This document shows positions 16,536-26,067 of a stretch of 35,178 bases of DNA, piece by piece. The notes beneath the pieces were generated by a model that made no database searches, was not told where the DNA came from, and saw nothing but the letters and a program-made list of their open reading frames with translations. Origin of the DNA: Bacteroidota bacterium (GTDB taxonomy: Bacteria; Bacteroidota; Bacteroidia; UKL13-3). A program made the position numbers and the translations under genes. The first letter of the stretch is position 1; the number at the start of each line of letters is the position of its first letter. The stretch covers positions 1-35,178 of the forward strand of contig CANGGG010000031.1 of NCBI GenBank assembly GCA_947453415.1, written 5' to 3'.

Positions 16536-18125
16536 TTAACAAAACTCAAATTTATTTCCATCAAATAAACCTTTGTCGCTTAGTTTTAAATAAGGAATAA
16601 CTAACAATGCCATGAACGACAAACTCATGAAAGGCGCTCGCAAAGTGGACCCCAAAACTTGTTTACTAAAATGATCTAATTCGGTATAATCTTGGGCTAT
16701 ATCCCAAGCATCTTTGTTACTCATTAAACCAGCAATTGGAAGCGGTAAAACTTTGGTTTCAGAACCATTTACCGCACACAAACCACCTTTGTTTGTAATG
16801 ATTAAATTTACTGCCTTGCAAATTTCTTCATCGTTGGTGCCAACAGCAATTATATTATGACTATCGTGAGCAACTGATGAGGCGATAGCTCCCAACTTTA
16901 AACCAAAGTTTTTGATATATGAAATAGCAATGGGTTTTGTTTCGTATCTGTTAACCACTACAATTTTTAAAATATCGTTTTCAATGGTTAATTCACTTTT
17001 TGGAAATTCTAATTTATTAGTAATTAGTTGTCCATCTAAACATTCAATAACTAGCTCCTTTTCTTTTGGAAAATATTCAAAATCAATAAGTGTTTTTAAG
17101 TTTGTTTCAAAATAATTGATGGGTTCAATGCTTACTTTTTCAATGAAAGTTTTTCCATTTTCAGCCACTAATTCTCCCTTGATAAATGTTTTTTCAACGA
17201 TAAAATCTGTTAAATTATTGATAACAATGAAATCTGCTACATCGCCTAATTGCAAAGCACCCACAGGCATTTTATAATGGTGAATTGGATTGATACAAGC
17301 TACTTTTAACACATCAAACAAATTGTATCCAAGTGCAACAGCTCTTGCCACTAATTGATTAATATGGCCCAATAATAAACTATCAGGGTGTTTGTCATCG
17401 CTACAAAACATTAATTGATCAGCATGTAATTTCATTAAAGGAATAAGTGTATCAAAATTACGGGCGGCACTTCCCTCACGAATTATAATTTTCATTCCAA
17501 AAGCTATTTTATCCAATGCTTCCTCTAATGTAAAACATTCATGGTCGGTACTCATGCCTGCGTCAATGTATTGTTTTGCCTGCGCTCCGCGCAATCCTGG
17601 TGCATGTCCGTCAACAGGTTTATTGAACTTTTTTGCTACCGCAATTTTTGCCATTACTTCCTTATCCTTGAATAAAACTCCAGGGAAATTCATCATTTCG
17701 GCTAAGTATAAAATTTCCGGTTTGGCTAATAATATTTCAATATCAGCAGCATTAATGGTAGCACCTGCAGTTTCAAAAACAGTAGCAGGCACACAACTTG
17801 GGGCTCCAAAAAAGAAATGAAAAGGAACTTTATTCCCGTTGTTAATCATGAACTCCACCCCTTCCATTCCTAACACATTTGCTATTTCATGTGGATCGCT
17901 AATGGTGGCTATAGTTCCGTGAATAACTGCCATTCGCGCAAATTCACTGGGTACTAATAAACTGCTTTCAATATGTACATGCGAATCGATAAAACCAGGT
18001 AAAATAAAGTTTGTTAACGTTTCAGAAATTTCTGTAATGGCTGCAATGATTCCATTTTCAACGGTAATTTCTGCAGGGAAAATCCGTTGATTTAAAATGT
18101 CAATATAATTTGATTTTATTTTCAT
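16536..18125 (-). CDS. ade: Adenine deaminase
   Basis: Deaminates adenine to hypoxanthine in purine salvage. The 529-residue amidohydrolase has the metal site DSHVHIESS (Asp47, His49, His51) and [12 protein letters not shown] (about 75-86). Further motifs typical of the bacterial Ade family are [16 protein letters not shown] and [10 protein letters not shown]-terminal [15 protein letters not shown] follows. Length is at the shorter end for the family. It lies 124 bp downstream of hutI on the same strand, with a hairpin-containing gap between, and is probably separate from it. Confidence 0.92.
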   Translation of the reverse strand: MKIKSNYIDILNQRIFPAEITVENGIIAAITEISETLTNFILPGFIDSHVHIESSLLVPSEFARMAVIHGTIATISDPHEIANVLGMEGVEFMINNGNKVPFHFFFGAPSCVPATVFETAGATINAADIEILLAKPEILYLAEMMNFPGVLFKDKEVMAKIAVAKKFNKPVDGHAPGLRGAQAKQYIDAGMSTDHECFTLEEALDKIAFGMKIIIREGSAARNFDTLIPLMKLHADQLMFCSDDKHPDSLLLGHINQLVARAVALGYNLFDVLKVACINPIHHYKMPVGALQLGDVADFIVINNLTDFIVEKTFIKGELVAENGKTFIEKVSIEPINYFETNLKTLIDFEYFPKEKELVIECLDGQLITNKLEFPKSELTIENDILKIVVVNRYETKPIAISYIKNFGLKLGAIASSVAHDSHNIIAVGTNDEEICKAVNLIITNKGGLCAVNGSETKVLPLPIAGLMSNKDAWDIAQDYTELDHFSKQVLGSTLRAPFMSLSFMALLVIPYLKLSDKGLFDGNKFEFC

Positions 18126-18152
18126 GATTGCTACATATTAGGCATTTTTTCG

Positions 18153-18240
18153 CCACAGATTACACTGAATGCACAGAATTTTGAAAATACTTCGAATTCA
18201 TTTTACTTCGCTCACGCCTTGCGTGATTGTCACTTCGCAC
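18153..18240. repeat. Repeat-like intergenic segment with GC-rich hairpin
   Basis: This stretch between ade and hutI contains CACAGATTACACTGAATGCACAGAATT, an imperfect CACAGA repeat (shown here only as a description of that 27-bp run at 18154-18180). It also has three copies of ACTTCG (18189-18194, 18205-18210, 18232-18237). A compact 6-bp hairpin TCACGC-CTT-GCGTGA lies at 18212-18226. The composition is richer in GC than its surroundings. It may serve as the hutI terminator, or be a degraded dispersed element. Confidence 0.4.
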
Positions 18241-18249
18241 ATCGAACTT

Positions 18250-19506
18250 TTAATAAACTTTACCATTCATCAAAACACTTTCTACGCTATCATTTCCAAA
18301 ATTATAAGGAATAAATGCCAATGAAGAAATAGGTTTTGTAATAATTAAATTAGCTTTTTTACCTATAGTAATACTTCCATGAGTTTCACTCAATTCAATT
18401 GCATAAGCACCATTAATAGTTGTTGCGTTAATAGCTTCTTCGGGTGTTAATTTCATTTGTGTACAAGCCAAACTTACAACAAATCCCATGCGTCCGTTTG
18501 GCGAACTTCCCGGATTATAATCTGATGCCAAACATACTGGCAAACCAGCATCAATCATGGCACGAGCAGGCATGTAAGGTATACCCAAAAAGAAGGAACA
18601 ATTAGGCAAACCAACGGGCATGGTATTACTATTTAGCAAACAATCAATTTCTTCTTTTCCGGTATATTCCAAATGATCAACGCTTAAAGCATGGTGCTTA
18701 ACTCCTACTTGCACGCCACCAGTATAACCTAACTCATTGGCATGAATTTTTGGTTTCAAATTATATTTTGCAGCAGCTGTTAAAAGCATATCTGTTTCTT
18801 CAACGTTATAAAAACCTTGGTCGCAAAACACATCAAAATAATCGGCTAAATTTTCTTTAGCTATGATAGGCAACATTTCATTAATAATTAAATCGATGTA
18901 ACCTTTTCTGTTATTTTTATATTCAGCTGGAAAAGCATGTGCACCCAAAAAAGTAGCTTTAATAGGAATGGGCGAAACACTTTTTAGTTGAGCAATTACA
19001 CGCAACATTTTTATTTCATCGTGAACCGTTAATCCATATCCACTTTTAATTTCAATGGCACCCGTTCCTTGTTTGATAACTTGATTCAAACGTTCCAAAG
19101 CTTTTATAAAAAGCTCATCATGGCTCATGCTTTGCAATTTTTTTGCAGAATTTAAAATACCACCACCTGATGCTGCAATTTCCTCATAACTTTTTCCTTT
19201 AATGCGCATTTCAAATTCTTCTTCACGCCAATTAGCAAATACCAAATGTGTGTGACTATCAACAAAAGCTGGCATCACCATTCCATTGTTAGCATTTATT
19301 TCGTGTGAAATTTTTATATCGTGAAGGCCTTCATTCAAATCTTCCATTTTACCAAAGCCAAAAATGCAATCATTTTCAATGATTAAATAAGCATTATCAA
19401 TGGTGTTCAACACACCCATTTCAGCTCCCTTTTTTAGTAAAATATTTTTATCTAAAATGCCCGCAAGCATTTTTATGTTTGAAATTAAAGTATATGATTT
19501 CATCAT
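18250..19506 (-). CDS. hutI: Imidazolonepropionase
   Basis: Hydrolyses imidazolone-5-propionate to formiminoglutamate in histidine breakdown. It is a 418-residue amidohydrolase with metal motif VDSHTHLVFANWREEEF (Asp83, His85, His87), EEIAASGGGILNSA (about 107-120), KSGYGLTVHDEIKMLRV, KIHANELGYTGG and LASDYNPGSSPNGRM, all family hallmarks. No hutH, hutU or hutG gene is in the window. A second in-frame ATG directly follows the first. The product is cytoplasmic. Confidence 0.93.
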   Translation of the reverse strand: MMKSYTLISNIKMLAGILDKNILLKKGAEMGVLNTIDNAYLIIENDCIFGFGKMEDLNEGLHDIKISHEINANNGMVMPAFVDSHTHLVFANWREEEFEMRIKGKSYEEIAASGGGILNSAKKLQSMSHDELFIKALERLNQVIKQGTGAIEIKSGYGLTVHDEIKMLRVIAQLKSVSPIPIKATFLGAHAFPAEYKNNRKGYIDLIINEMLPIIAKENLADYFDVFCDQGFYNVEETDMLLTAAAKYNLKPKIHANELGYTGGVQVGVKHHALSVDHLEYTGKEEIDCLLNSNTMPVGLPNCSFFLGIPYMPARAMIDAGLPVCLASDYNPGSSPNGRMGFVVSLACTQMKLTPEEAINATTINGAYAIELSETHGSITIGKKANLIITKPISSLAFIPYNFGNDSVESVLMNGKVY

Positions 19507-19588
19507 ACAAAACTAACATTTTTAGACTTAAATAAATTGTTAAAATATCAGGATAAAAATTGTTTGTTTAGTTATTATATTTTACAAA

Positions 19589-19619
19589 AAAACTCAATAT
19601 TTTAAAAATATTGAGTTTT
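19589..19619. terminator. Strong symmetric hairpin terminator
   Basis: A perfect 14-bp stem (19589-19602 with 19606-19619) with a 3-nt loop, flanked by an A-run on the left and T's on the right. It follows the toxin stop (19625) on the minus strand, with a T-run next in that direction. It separates the toxin-antitoxin pair from hutI. Confidence 0.75.
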
Positions 19620-19624
19620 AAAAT

Positions 19625-19951
19625 TTATAATAAATTATCAATGATACTTTTCAAAACTTTATCATCAATAGTATCAAATTCTGATTTGTCATAAATGGTT
19701 AATAAATAAACTTCTTTGTTTTCATTTACTAAATAGGTAATTACTCTGCCACCTCCACTTTTACCCTTGCCTTTACTTTTTATTGACAATCTAATTTTAA
19801 ATAAATTGTTTCCAAGTGGGATTCCATTGTCTGGTTCATTGCTTAGCACTTCTCCAAGTTCCAATAATTCTTGTTTTAAAGAAGGGAATTTTTTAATTAG
19901 TCGTTTTGCTTCTTTTTTAAATTTATCTGAGGGAATTACCTTATAGCTCAT
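19625..19951 (-). CDS. RelE/ParE-type toxin
   Basis: A 108-residue protein of the RelE/ParE superfamily; RelE-type members cut mRNA at the ribosome, ParE-type poison gyrase. Visible features are the N-terminal YKVIPSDKFKKEAKRLIKKFPSLKQELLEL helices (residues 3-32), LFKIRLSIKSKGKGKSGGGRVITYLV in the sheet and a YLLTIYDKSEFDTI strand with a C-terminal helix. The Gly/Lys-rich loop and RVITY are typical. Its start overlaps the antitoxin end by 11 bp. Which of the two activities applies cannot be told. Confidence 0.82.
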   Translation of the reverse strand: MSYKVIPSDKFKKEAKRLIKKFPSLKQELLELGEVLSNEPDNGIPLGNNLFKIRLSIKSKGKGKSGGGRVITYLVNENKEVYLLTIYDKSEFDTIDDKVLKSIIDNLL

Positions 19952-20159
19952 TTAGGAATTCACTTAATGTTTGCTTGTTTTTTCTGCTTTCTTTCAAGTA
20001 AACAACTTGCTCATAAGCCTCTTTTAAATCAGACTTTATTTTAAGTGTTTGTTCGTATTTTTTCAGTTTGTTTAATAGTTTTTCCCAATCAGAAAATGGC
20101 AGCTGAACAGCATTGGTTTTTCCATTTACATCGCTTAAATATTGAAGATCTATTTTCAT
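19941..20159 (-). CDS. Antitoxin partner of the RelE/ParE toxin
   Basis: A 72-residue protein from ATG at 20159. It has an N-terminal beta-rich part (KIDLQYLSDVNGKTNAVQL) and a helical C-terminus ending TLSEFLNEL, like antitoxins paired with RelE. A longer in-frame start at 20201 would add 14 hydrophobic residues and run through the promoter box at 20164-20171, so I reject it. It precedes and overlaps the toxin gene, the usual order. Confidence 0.75.
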   Translation of the reverse strand: MKIDLQYLSDVNGKTNAVQLPFSDWEKLLNKLKKYEQTLKIKSDLKEAYEQVVYLKESRKNKQTLSEFLNEL

Positions 20160-20163
20160 ACTA

Positions 20164-20171
20164 CAAATATA
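20164..20171 (-). promoter_or_regulatory. Candidate -7 box of the toxin-antitoxin pair
   Basis: TATATTTG on the minus strand ends 4 bp before the antitoxin ATG. If used, transcription would begin at or next to the ATG, giving a nearly leaderless message. No -33 TTTG at normal spacing was found. Confidence 0.4.
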
Positions 20172-20214
20172 AAAAACTTTAGGTAAATTTTTTAAATTCA
20201 ATTTCTAAACAAAA

Positions 20215-20245
20215 AAATCCCATCAGTGATATACTAATGGGATTT
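20215..20245 (-). terminator. Terminator of the GH97 gene
   Basis: A 9-bp stem AAATCCCAT/ATGGGATTT (20215-20223 with 20237-20245). A few further pairs lie inside the loop and a T-run follows on the minus strand. It is placed 20 bp after the GH97 stop. Confidence 0.8.
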
Positions 20246-20265
20246 AAGATATTCATTTATAAAAA

Positions 20266-22380
20266 TTATTGCGCAATAATACTAATTGCTGTTCCTCCAC
20301 CTGACGCTAACTTTAAAGTCAGTTTAGACTTATTTGTAATTGTTATTTTTTCAATTACATAAGCTTCAGGATTCTTGTCCCAACTTGCATCGGCAGCATC
20401 TTTATAAATAGTAGCTGTATACTTTTTACCTTTATCCAAAAAGCTAAAATCCATGTTTAAATCTCTGGCATTTTCATCGGTAATACTACCTAAAAACCAA
20501 TTGTTAGTTCCTTTTGCTTTACGAGCAATGGTTAAATACTCGCCTGGTTCCGCATGAATTACTTTGGTATCATCCCAATCAACTGCTACATCTTTTATAA
20601 ACTGAAAAGCATCGGGTTTTGCTTCATAATTTTCAGGTAAATCGGTTGCCATTTGAACTGGACTATATAAAGTTAAATACAAGGCCAATTGCTTGGTTAA
20701 AGTAGTATGCACTTGTTCTTTTGCATCGGGATAATAATTGCTCTTTTTAATTTTAAAAATTCCTGGCGTGTAATCCATCGGACCACCCATTAAGCGTGTA
20801 AAAGGTAAAATGGTTTCATGCTCTGGTGGATTTCCCTCACTCCAAAAATTGAACTCTTGTCCGCGAGCAGCCTCTGCTGCCATAAAGTTAGGATAAGTAC
20901 GGTGTAAACCAGTAGGACGAACTGGTTCATGTGCCACTACCATAATATCGTATTGCGCAGCTTTTTTGATGGCACGTAAATAATGATTTACCATCCATTG
21001 TCCATCGTGAAATTCGCCACGAGGAATGATTTTTCCTACATACCCTGATTTTAAAGCATGGCTTCCAACACTTCCCATTAAACGGTATGCAGAATCAATC
21101 CAACGTTCGTAATTTGTAACACTTCCACTTGTTTCGTGGTGTGTTATCATGCCAACGCCTTTGCTTTGCGCATAAGCATTTAAACCTTTAAAATCGTAAT
21201 CGGGATAAGGAGTTACAAAATCAAAAACATCTTCTTTCCATTTACCAAACCAATCTTCCCAGCCATCGTTCCAACCTTCTACTAACACCCCACCAAAACC
21301 ATTTTTAGCAGCAAAATCAATGTATTTTTTGGTGTTTTCAGTAGTTGCACCATGTTTGGTTTTTGTCTTTTGTTTTCCGTCTGAACCTGCATCACTGGCC
21401 GATTGTCCTCCAGCAAAATCCCATGTTGAAAGTCCTAAATGCATTTCTAACCAAATGCCACAATACTTCATTGGTTTGATATAATTGGTGTTGGTTAACT
21501 TACAAGGTTCATTTAAATTTAAAATGGTTTTTGAAGCAATAATATCTCTTGCATCATCGCTAATAATAATGGTTCTCCAAGGAGTGCTGCATGGTGCGCG
21601 CATGTATGCTTTATTGCCAACGGCATCGTTAGCCAAAGTTGATGTAGCTTCAAAAGTTGATAAATTAAATTTTAAATCCATAGCAGGATAATTAATTAAC
21701 GCAGCTTCGTGAATATTTACATACACATTGTCTTTGGTTTTTATCATTAAAGGAGTTTGAACAAATGCTCCTTTGATAGGAGTAGCAGTAAAAATTGCAC
21801 CATCGCGTTTCTTCGCTAATTTTTCAATTTCCGAAATTTGTGAAGTGTTATAAGTGTATTCGTTGGTATCAAAATCGCCTGGCATCCACCAAATTTTATG
21901 GTCACCGGTTAAGTTAAATGTGCTTAATTCATCGGCTACTACAAAATGGAATAAATTAGGCTGCTCAGGAAAATGATACCTGAATCCAACACCATCGTTA
22001 AACACCTTAAACACCACTTGAAGTATGCGCGGCTTTTCCCCTCTTTCTTTTAAAGTAATGGCTATTTCTTTATAGTTGTTTACAATGGTTTTAGTTTCGC
22101 CCCAAACAGGAGTCCAAGTTTCGTTAAAGTTACTTGAGTCAACTTGCAAAATGCTAAAGTTATTCAATAAATCAGCTTGGTCATTTATTTTAAAACCCAA
22201 GTTAGAAGTTTCTACAATGGGCTTGTTTTTATAATTTACATTATAAACTAAAGCACCAGCCGCGTTTAATTGAAGTGAAACGGAAATCTTTTTGTTAGGG
22301 GAATTTACTGTAAAAGTTTGCGCAGAAACTGCACAAGTACTTGCCAATAAAATAATACTGAGTAATTTTTTAATTTTCAT
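20266..22380 (-). CDS. GH97 alpha-glucosidase (SusB-like, inverting type)
   Basis: A secreted glycoside hydrolase of family 97, 704 residues, with signal peptide MKIKKLLSIILLASTCAVSA. The order is N-terminal beta-sandwich (about 22-290), TIM barrel (about 300-600) and C-terminal sandwich. Catalytic and calcium residues of SusB are preserved with the same spacing: Glu368 (VEGW), Glu416 (HHETSG), Glu485 (AHEPV) and Glu509 (GQEFN). These correspond to SusB E391, E439, E508 and E532. That set belongs to the inverting alpha-glucosidases, not the retaining alpha-galactosidase branch. It is downstream of the PUL but separated from it by 529 bp of repeats and has its own terminator, so co-regulation is uncertain. 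Confidence 0.93.
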   Translation of the reverse strand: MKIKKLLSIILLASTCAVSAQTFTVNSPNKKISVSLQLNAAGALVYNVNYKNKPIVETSNLGFKINDQADLLNNFSILQVDSSNFNETWTPVWGETKTIVNNYKEIAITLKERGEKPRILQVVFKVFNDGVGFRYHFPEQPNLFHFVVADELSTFNLTGDHKIWWMPGDFDTNEYTYNTSQISEIEKLAKKRDGAIFTATPIKGAFVQTPLMIKTKDNVYVNIHEAALINYPAMDLKFNLSTFEATSTLANDAVGNKAYMRAPCSTPWRTIIISDDARDIIASKTILNLNEPCKLTNTNYIKPMKYCGIWLEMHLGLSTWDFAGGQSASDAGSDGKQKTKTKHGATTENTKKYIDFAAKNGFGGVLVEGWNDGWEDWFGKWKEDVFDFVTPYPDYDFKGLNAYAQSKGVGMITHHETSGSVTNYERWIDSAYRLMGSVGSHALKSGYVGKIIPRGEFHDGQWMVNHYLRAIKKAAQYDIMVVAHEPVRPTGLHRTYPNFMAAEAARGQEFNFWSEGNPPEHETILPFTRLMGGPMDYTPGIFKIKKSNYYPDAKEQVHTTLTKQLALYLTLYSPVQMATDLPENYEAKPDAFQFIKDVAVDWDDTKVIHAEPGEYLTIARKAKGTNNWFLGSITDENARDLNMDFSFLDKGKKYTATIYKDAADASWDKNPEAYVIEKITITNKSKLTLKLASGGGTAISIIAQ

Positions 22381-22425
22381 TTGATTATTTTCTTTGAAAC
22401 AAAAATAAACTTTTTAGTGGGAGAA

Positions 22426-22583
<158 letters not shown>

Positions 22584-22584
22584 A

Positions 22585-22692
22585 TTATTTATGTTGATTG
22601 AGCATCCATTCATATGTTTCTTTGATTTGATATTCACGCGTCCAAAAATCGTGCATGTCAAAATCAAAAATTTCTAATTTTATATCTTTCAT
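22585..22692 (-). CDS. Possible small ORF or gene fragment, 35 aa
   Basis: An ATG-to-TAA frame of 35 codons, MKDIKLEIFDFDMHDFWTRE and then a helix-like YQIKETYEWMLNQHK. It starts just after the repeat array. I do not recognise it. Its FDMHDF motif resembles FDMHNF in the next fragment (22739-22858), so both may be debris of related short genes. Coding status is uncertain. Confidence 0.3.
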   Translation of the reverse strand: MKDIKLEIFDFDMHDFWTREYQIKETYEWMLNQHK

Positions 22693-22738
22693 TACAGTCT
22701 TTTAGTTTTTTAAAAAAATATTGATTGAATATTGAAGA

Positions 22739-22858
22739 TCAAAGACAATAGAAATTTCTGACGTTGTAAGTGTTGTGATTAAACCCTTCCCAAATTAAAT
22801 TTGTAAATTCATTTAATGAATCCGCACCATTATTTTGTTCAACATCAAAATTATGCAT
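22739..22858 (-). pseudogene. Possible gene fragment, 39 codons, related to the neighbour
   Basis: A frame open from 22858 (ATG) to TGA at 22739 gives MHNFDVEQNNGADSLNEF and a short remainder. It is open upstream for about 12 more codons, which reads RNIEFFDMHNFDVE. The FFDMHNF core parallels FDFDMHDF in the 35-aa frame. No homologue comes to mind. The rest of 22384-22909, outside the repeats and these frames, shows nothing I can identify. Confidence 0.25.
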
Positions 22859-22909
22859 ATCAAAAAATTCAATATTCCGATACGTTGGAAATATTCAAGT
22901 AATAGTAAA

Positions 22910-24367
22910 TTAGAATAAAATAGATTGAATGGTATGTGCAATACTTTTAACAGAAACAGATTGATTTCCTAATTGTATCATATAATTAATTTCTTTGTCG
23001 CCATCATTCATTACTACTACACAAATTTTTCCATCTTTGTTTTTAAATGCAGTTGCTTTAAGGCTACTTCTGCTTGATGAGCAGGCAATTCGTTTAGCTC
23101 CAGGACGAACAAATTTTGAAAAATGCCCGATATAATAAAACGCATTGGTATAAATAATTTCATTGGTTTGTGTGTTTACATGAACGGGTGCAAAGCAAAA
23201 ATTCCCCACATGATTTGGACCACCTTTTTCATCTAAAAAAATGTTCCAATCAGTAAAGCCAGTAAGGCCATTGTTAAAATCTTTTATCATTGATTTTGCA
23301 TAAAACTCACCAATATTCCAATTATAATATTTTGCTTCATTGAACACTTCTTTACAACCTTCGGTAAAGAACAAATTTTTACTTGGATAAGTTTCATTTA
23401 CTAAACTAATATTATCGTGCATTTGTTCCCCACCAGTCCAGGTTTCATACCAATGGTATCCAATACCCCATACATATTTGGCAGCTTCTTTATCGGCTAA
23501 AATTACATTTACTCTTTGAAAAATTAAATCGCGGTTATGATCCCACACAATGATTTTCTTTTTTGATAAACCTGCTTTAACTAAAGTTGGACCTAAGTAT
23601 TTTTTCAAAAAATCTCTTTCTTCCTCAGCTGTATATATGCACGATTCCCAGCGTTGGGTTGCCATAGGCTCATTTTGAATAGTTAAACCCCAAACCGGAA
23701 CTCCTAACTTTTCATATTCATTGATGAATTTTACATAATAATTAGCCCACGATTTGTAATACATTGGCAATAATTTTCCGCCTTTTAACATGTTGTTATT
23801 ATCTTTCATAAAAGCTGGTGGACTCCATGGAGAAATGAACAATTTTAAGTTTTGTTTAGTCATGTTAAATGCCTTTTGAATTAAAGGGATTTTATACAAA
23901 GTATCGGGTGCAATATTGAAAGTTTTTAAGTCTTTATCGCCTTCTTGCACATAGGTATAACTACCACTTGAAAAATCGCAACTATTCATATTGGTACGAA
24001 TTAAAGAATAGCCAATTCCTTTTTGCGGATGAAAAAATGATTCCAATAATTTTTGTTGTGATTCAGCGGAAACTTTAGCAAAAGTTTCGGAACTTGCATC
24101 GGTAATGGCGGCACCTATTCCTATTATTTCTTGAAAGGTTTTGGTGGTATCAATAAAAATGGCAATTTCAGTTTCTTTAGGTTGTACCTGAGGTTTAAAT
24201 TCAATCGAATCAGAAATGCTAATACGCATATTATTTTCGGCAGAAGTGGTGTAAACCAATACTTTGTTTTTGGGAAAATTAACCTGAGCTACTAATGAAT
24301 GAATGAAAAAAAAAGATGATAGAATAGCAAGAGTTTTTCTATTTAGAATCTGGCGAATATTTAACAT
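22910..24367 (-). CDS. GH30 glycosidase, GH30_1-like (glucosylceramidase/beta-glucosidase type)
   Basis: A 485-residue secreted GH30 enzyme with an N-terminal signal region (TLAILSSFFFIHSLVAQ, about 12-28). The acid/base is Glu233 in TIQNEPMA and the nucleophile is Glu336 in FFTEGCKE. The sequence follows human glucocerebrosidase through much of the barrel: GIGAAITDA, IGYSLIRTNMNSCDFS, SPWSPPAFMK, WDHNRD, TGFTDWNIFLDEKGGPNHVGNF and FYYIGHFSKFVRPGAKRI. That points to subfamily GH30_1. Likely it removes beta-linked glucose (or related sugar) from oligosaccharides in the periplasm. It is the last gene of the PUL, 59 bp after the GH30_3-like gene. Confidence 0.9.
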   Translation of the reverse strand: MLNIRQILNRKTLAILSSFFFIHSLVAQVNFPKNKVLVYTTSAENNMRISISDSIEFKPQVQPKETEIAIFIDTTKTFQEIIGIGAAITDASSETFAKVSAESQQKLLESFFHPQKGIGYSLIRTNMNSCDFSSGSYTYVQEGDKDLKTFNIAPDTLYKIPLIQKAFNMTKQNLKLFISPWSPPAFMKDNNNMLKGGKLLPMYYKSWANYYVKFINEYEKLGVPVWGLTIQNEPMATQRWESCIYTAEEERDFLKKYLGPTLVKAGLSKKKIIVWDHNRDLIFQRVNVILADKEAAKYVWGIGYHWYETWTGGEQMHDNISLVNETYPSKNLFFTEGCKEVFNEAKYYNWNIGEFYAKSMIKDFNNGLTGFTDWNIFLDEKGGPNHVGNFCFAPVHVNTQTNEIIYTNAFYYIGHFSKFVRPGAKRIACSSSRSSLKATAFKNKDGKICVVVMNDGDKEINYMIQLGNQSVSVKSIAHTIQSILF

Positions 24368-24426
24368 TTAAAAATATTTTTTTATTGGTTGCTATGCAAT
24401 GAATAATTTTAAAAAAAGGAAAAAAA

Positions 24427-25860
24427 CTACCATTTAAAAGTAACCAAACTACCTGGTTCTATTAAATAATTAAAAGATTTTCCGTTTTCATTGATTTGAA
24501 TTTTTTGAGAAATAGATTGATGATTATAAGCCAATAAAACTTTAGTGCCATCGGTATTAATATAAGCAACTTGTGATATTCCGGCATTGCGAGTATCGGC
24601 AGTTACAATTCTTTTTGCGTTATAAAGCACAAACTTTGAAGCATGTCCAAGCAAATAATATTCTATGTTTTTTTGGATTTGATTGTTAACAGAGTTAACA
24701 GCAATCACTCCTCTACAATCTTGGCAACCACCATTTCTGGGACCAAAATTTTCGTCTAATGCTAAGTTCCAAAACAGCACATTTTTAGCATCATTTCTAG
24801 GTGCACCAACAATTAAATTTTCGGTGTTCCATGCTAGGTTACTGCCAAAATCTTTTGCCCATTCGCCACCTGAACATTCGGTAAAATAAATTCCTTTATC
24901 AGGATACTGAGTTGAAACTTGACTCATGGCACCTACGCTTCCCCCATAACAATGAAAAGCAGTTCCGCTTATATATTGTCTTGCAGCCGAATCGGCAAGC
25001 ACTGTAATAGGATAATCTGGTCGATCCCAATTATGGTCGTAAATTAAAATTTTTGTTTTGATATTGTTTTTTGCAAAAGCAGGACCGATTGCATTTTTTA
25101 TAAAATTAATTTGTTCCTGAGCCGACATTTCTAAACTTAAATATGGCGCGGCATATAAGGGTTCATTTTGAATGGTAATGCTATTTATTGTAATACCATA
25201 ACTTGCAAATGCATTAATATATTTAACAAAATAATTAGCATAAGTATTATAAATGGTTGGGTCTAATTTGCCCCCATTTATCAGACTTTTGTTTAATTTC
25301 ATCCAAGCAGGCGCGCTCCAAGGAGATGCCATTATTTGTACATTTGGATTAATGGCAAGAATTTCTTTAAGAACAGGAATTAAGTATTCCTCTTCAGTTG
25401 CAATACTAAAACTGGTAAGCGCTGTGTCTTTTTTATCTAATGCAATATCATTGTAAGTATAGTTGGTTGAGGAGAAATCGGAGGCTCCAATAGTTAAACG
25501 CAAATAACTTATTCCAATACCAGTATTAGGGTCAAAAAGATCTTTTAAAATATTGATTCGCTGAATAGATGAAAGGTTTTTCATTAACACATAGGCCGAG
25601 GAACCAGTAAGCGCAGCGCCAAATCCCTCCATTGACTGACGTGTTTTAACAGCATCAATATCAATATTTACATCAGCAGTAATATTGGTTGAAAATTTAA
25701 TATTTATGGGTTGCTTGTAAAGCAAAATACTCCCATCGTGGCTTGTTTTCCAAACACCTATTGTTCCATCGGTAGGATTATTACTACTTGGTGGAATTAA
25801 AATTTCTTTCCCTTTGCAGCTTATTTGAATAATTAATAACAAAAATATAAAACGAATCAT
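24427..25860 (-). CDS. GH30 lipoprotein, GH30_3-like (endo-beta-1,6-glucanase type)
   Basis: A glycosidase with acid/base Glu233 in TIQNEPLYA and nucleophile Glu328 in YFTECSGGEW, numbered from the preferred start. The frame opens upstream to 25914, but ATG at 25860 gives a clean lipoprotein signal MIRFIFLLLIIQISCKGK with Cys15 as lipidation site, so I prefer it (477 aa). LALDENFGPRNGGCQDCRGV near the C-terminus is characteristic of GH30_3 beta-1,6-glucanases. A surface lipoprotein would cut the polymer outside and pass fragments to SusCD. It lies downstream of the T9SS-sorted protein and next to a second, diverged GH30. Confidence 0.9.
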   Translation of the reverse strand: MIRFIFLLLIIQISCKGKEILIPPSSNNPTDGTIGVWKTSHDGSILLYKQPINIKFSTNITADVNIDIDAVKTRQSMEGFGAALTGSSAYVLMKNLSSIQRINILKDLFDPNTGIGISYLRLTIGASDFSSTNYTYNDIALDKKDTALTSFSIATEEEYLIPVLKEILAINPNVQIMASPWSAPAWMKLNKSLINGGKLDPTIYNTYANYFVKYINAFASYGITINSITIQNEPLYAAPYLSLEMSAQEQINFIKNAIGPAFAKNNIKTKILIYDHNWDRPDYPITVLADSAARQYISGTAFHCYGGSVGAMSQVSTQYPDKGIYFTECSGGEWAKDFGSNLAWNTENLIVGAPRNDAKNVLFWNLALDENFGPRNGGCQDCRGVIAVNSVNNQIQKNIEYYLLGHASKFVLYNAKRIVTADTRNAGISQVAYINTDGTKVLLAYNHQSISQKIQINENGKSFNYLIEPGSLVTFKW

Positions 25861-25936
25861 AAAGCCTTGCATAGAGGTATTTGGATTAAAATTAAAATAC
25901 AATATTACACCCAAAATGGTGGATGTAATAAAAAAA

Positions 25937-26050
25937 ATAGCAATGGGAAACTAAATATCCCCATTGACTATTTTTTAAATGAAAACAAAAAGAAAAAGGT
26001 CATATTAAACACTAAAAACCATTTTATGAAAAAATTAAAGACCTTTTTCT
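25937..26050. other. Intergenic segment with two inverted repeats
   Basis: First, CAATGGG (25941-25947) pairs with CCCATTG (25960-25966). ATAG/CTAT flanks it with one bulged base and T-rich tails lie on both sides, so it can terminate in either direction. Second, AGAAAAAGGTC (25991-26001) pairs perfectly with GACCTTTTTCT (26040-26050) over a 38-nt loop. A 15-codon plus-strand frame (MKKLKTFFYLFKKLS) starts in the loop; I doubt it is a gene. The segment lies between the T9SS-sorted protein and the GH30 lipoprotein and may tune expression of the enzymes. Confidence 0.5.
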
Positions 26051-26067
26051 ATTTGTTTAAAAAACTT

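Noticed and set aside
19508-19515. TAGTTTTG on the minus strand as a hutI promoter
   Set aside because: It ends 1 bp before the first ATG, so transcription would start inside the gene; likely a chance match in AT-rich DNA.
20160-20201. Longer start for the antitoxin
   Set aside because: The added residues are unlike antitoxin N-termini and cover the best promoter box.
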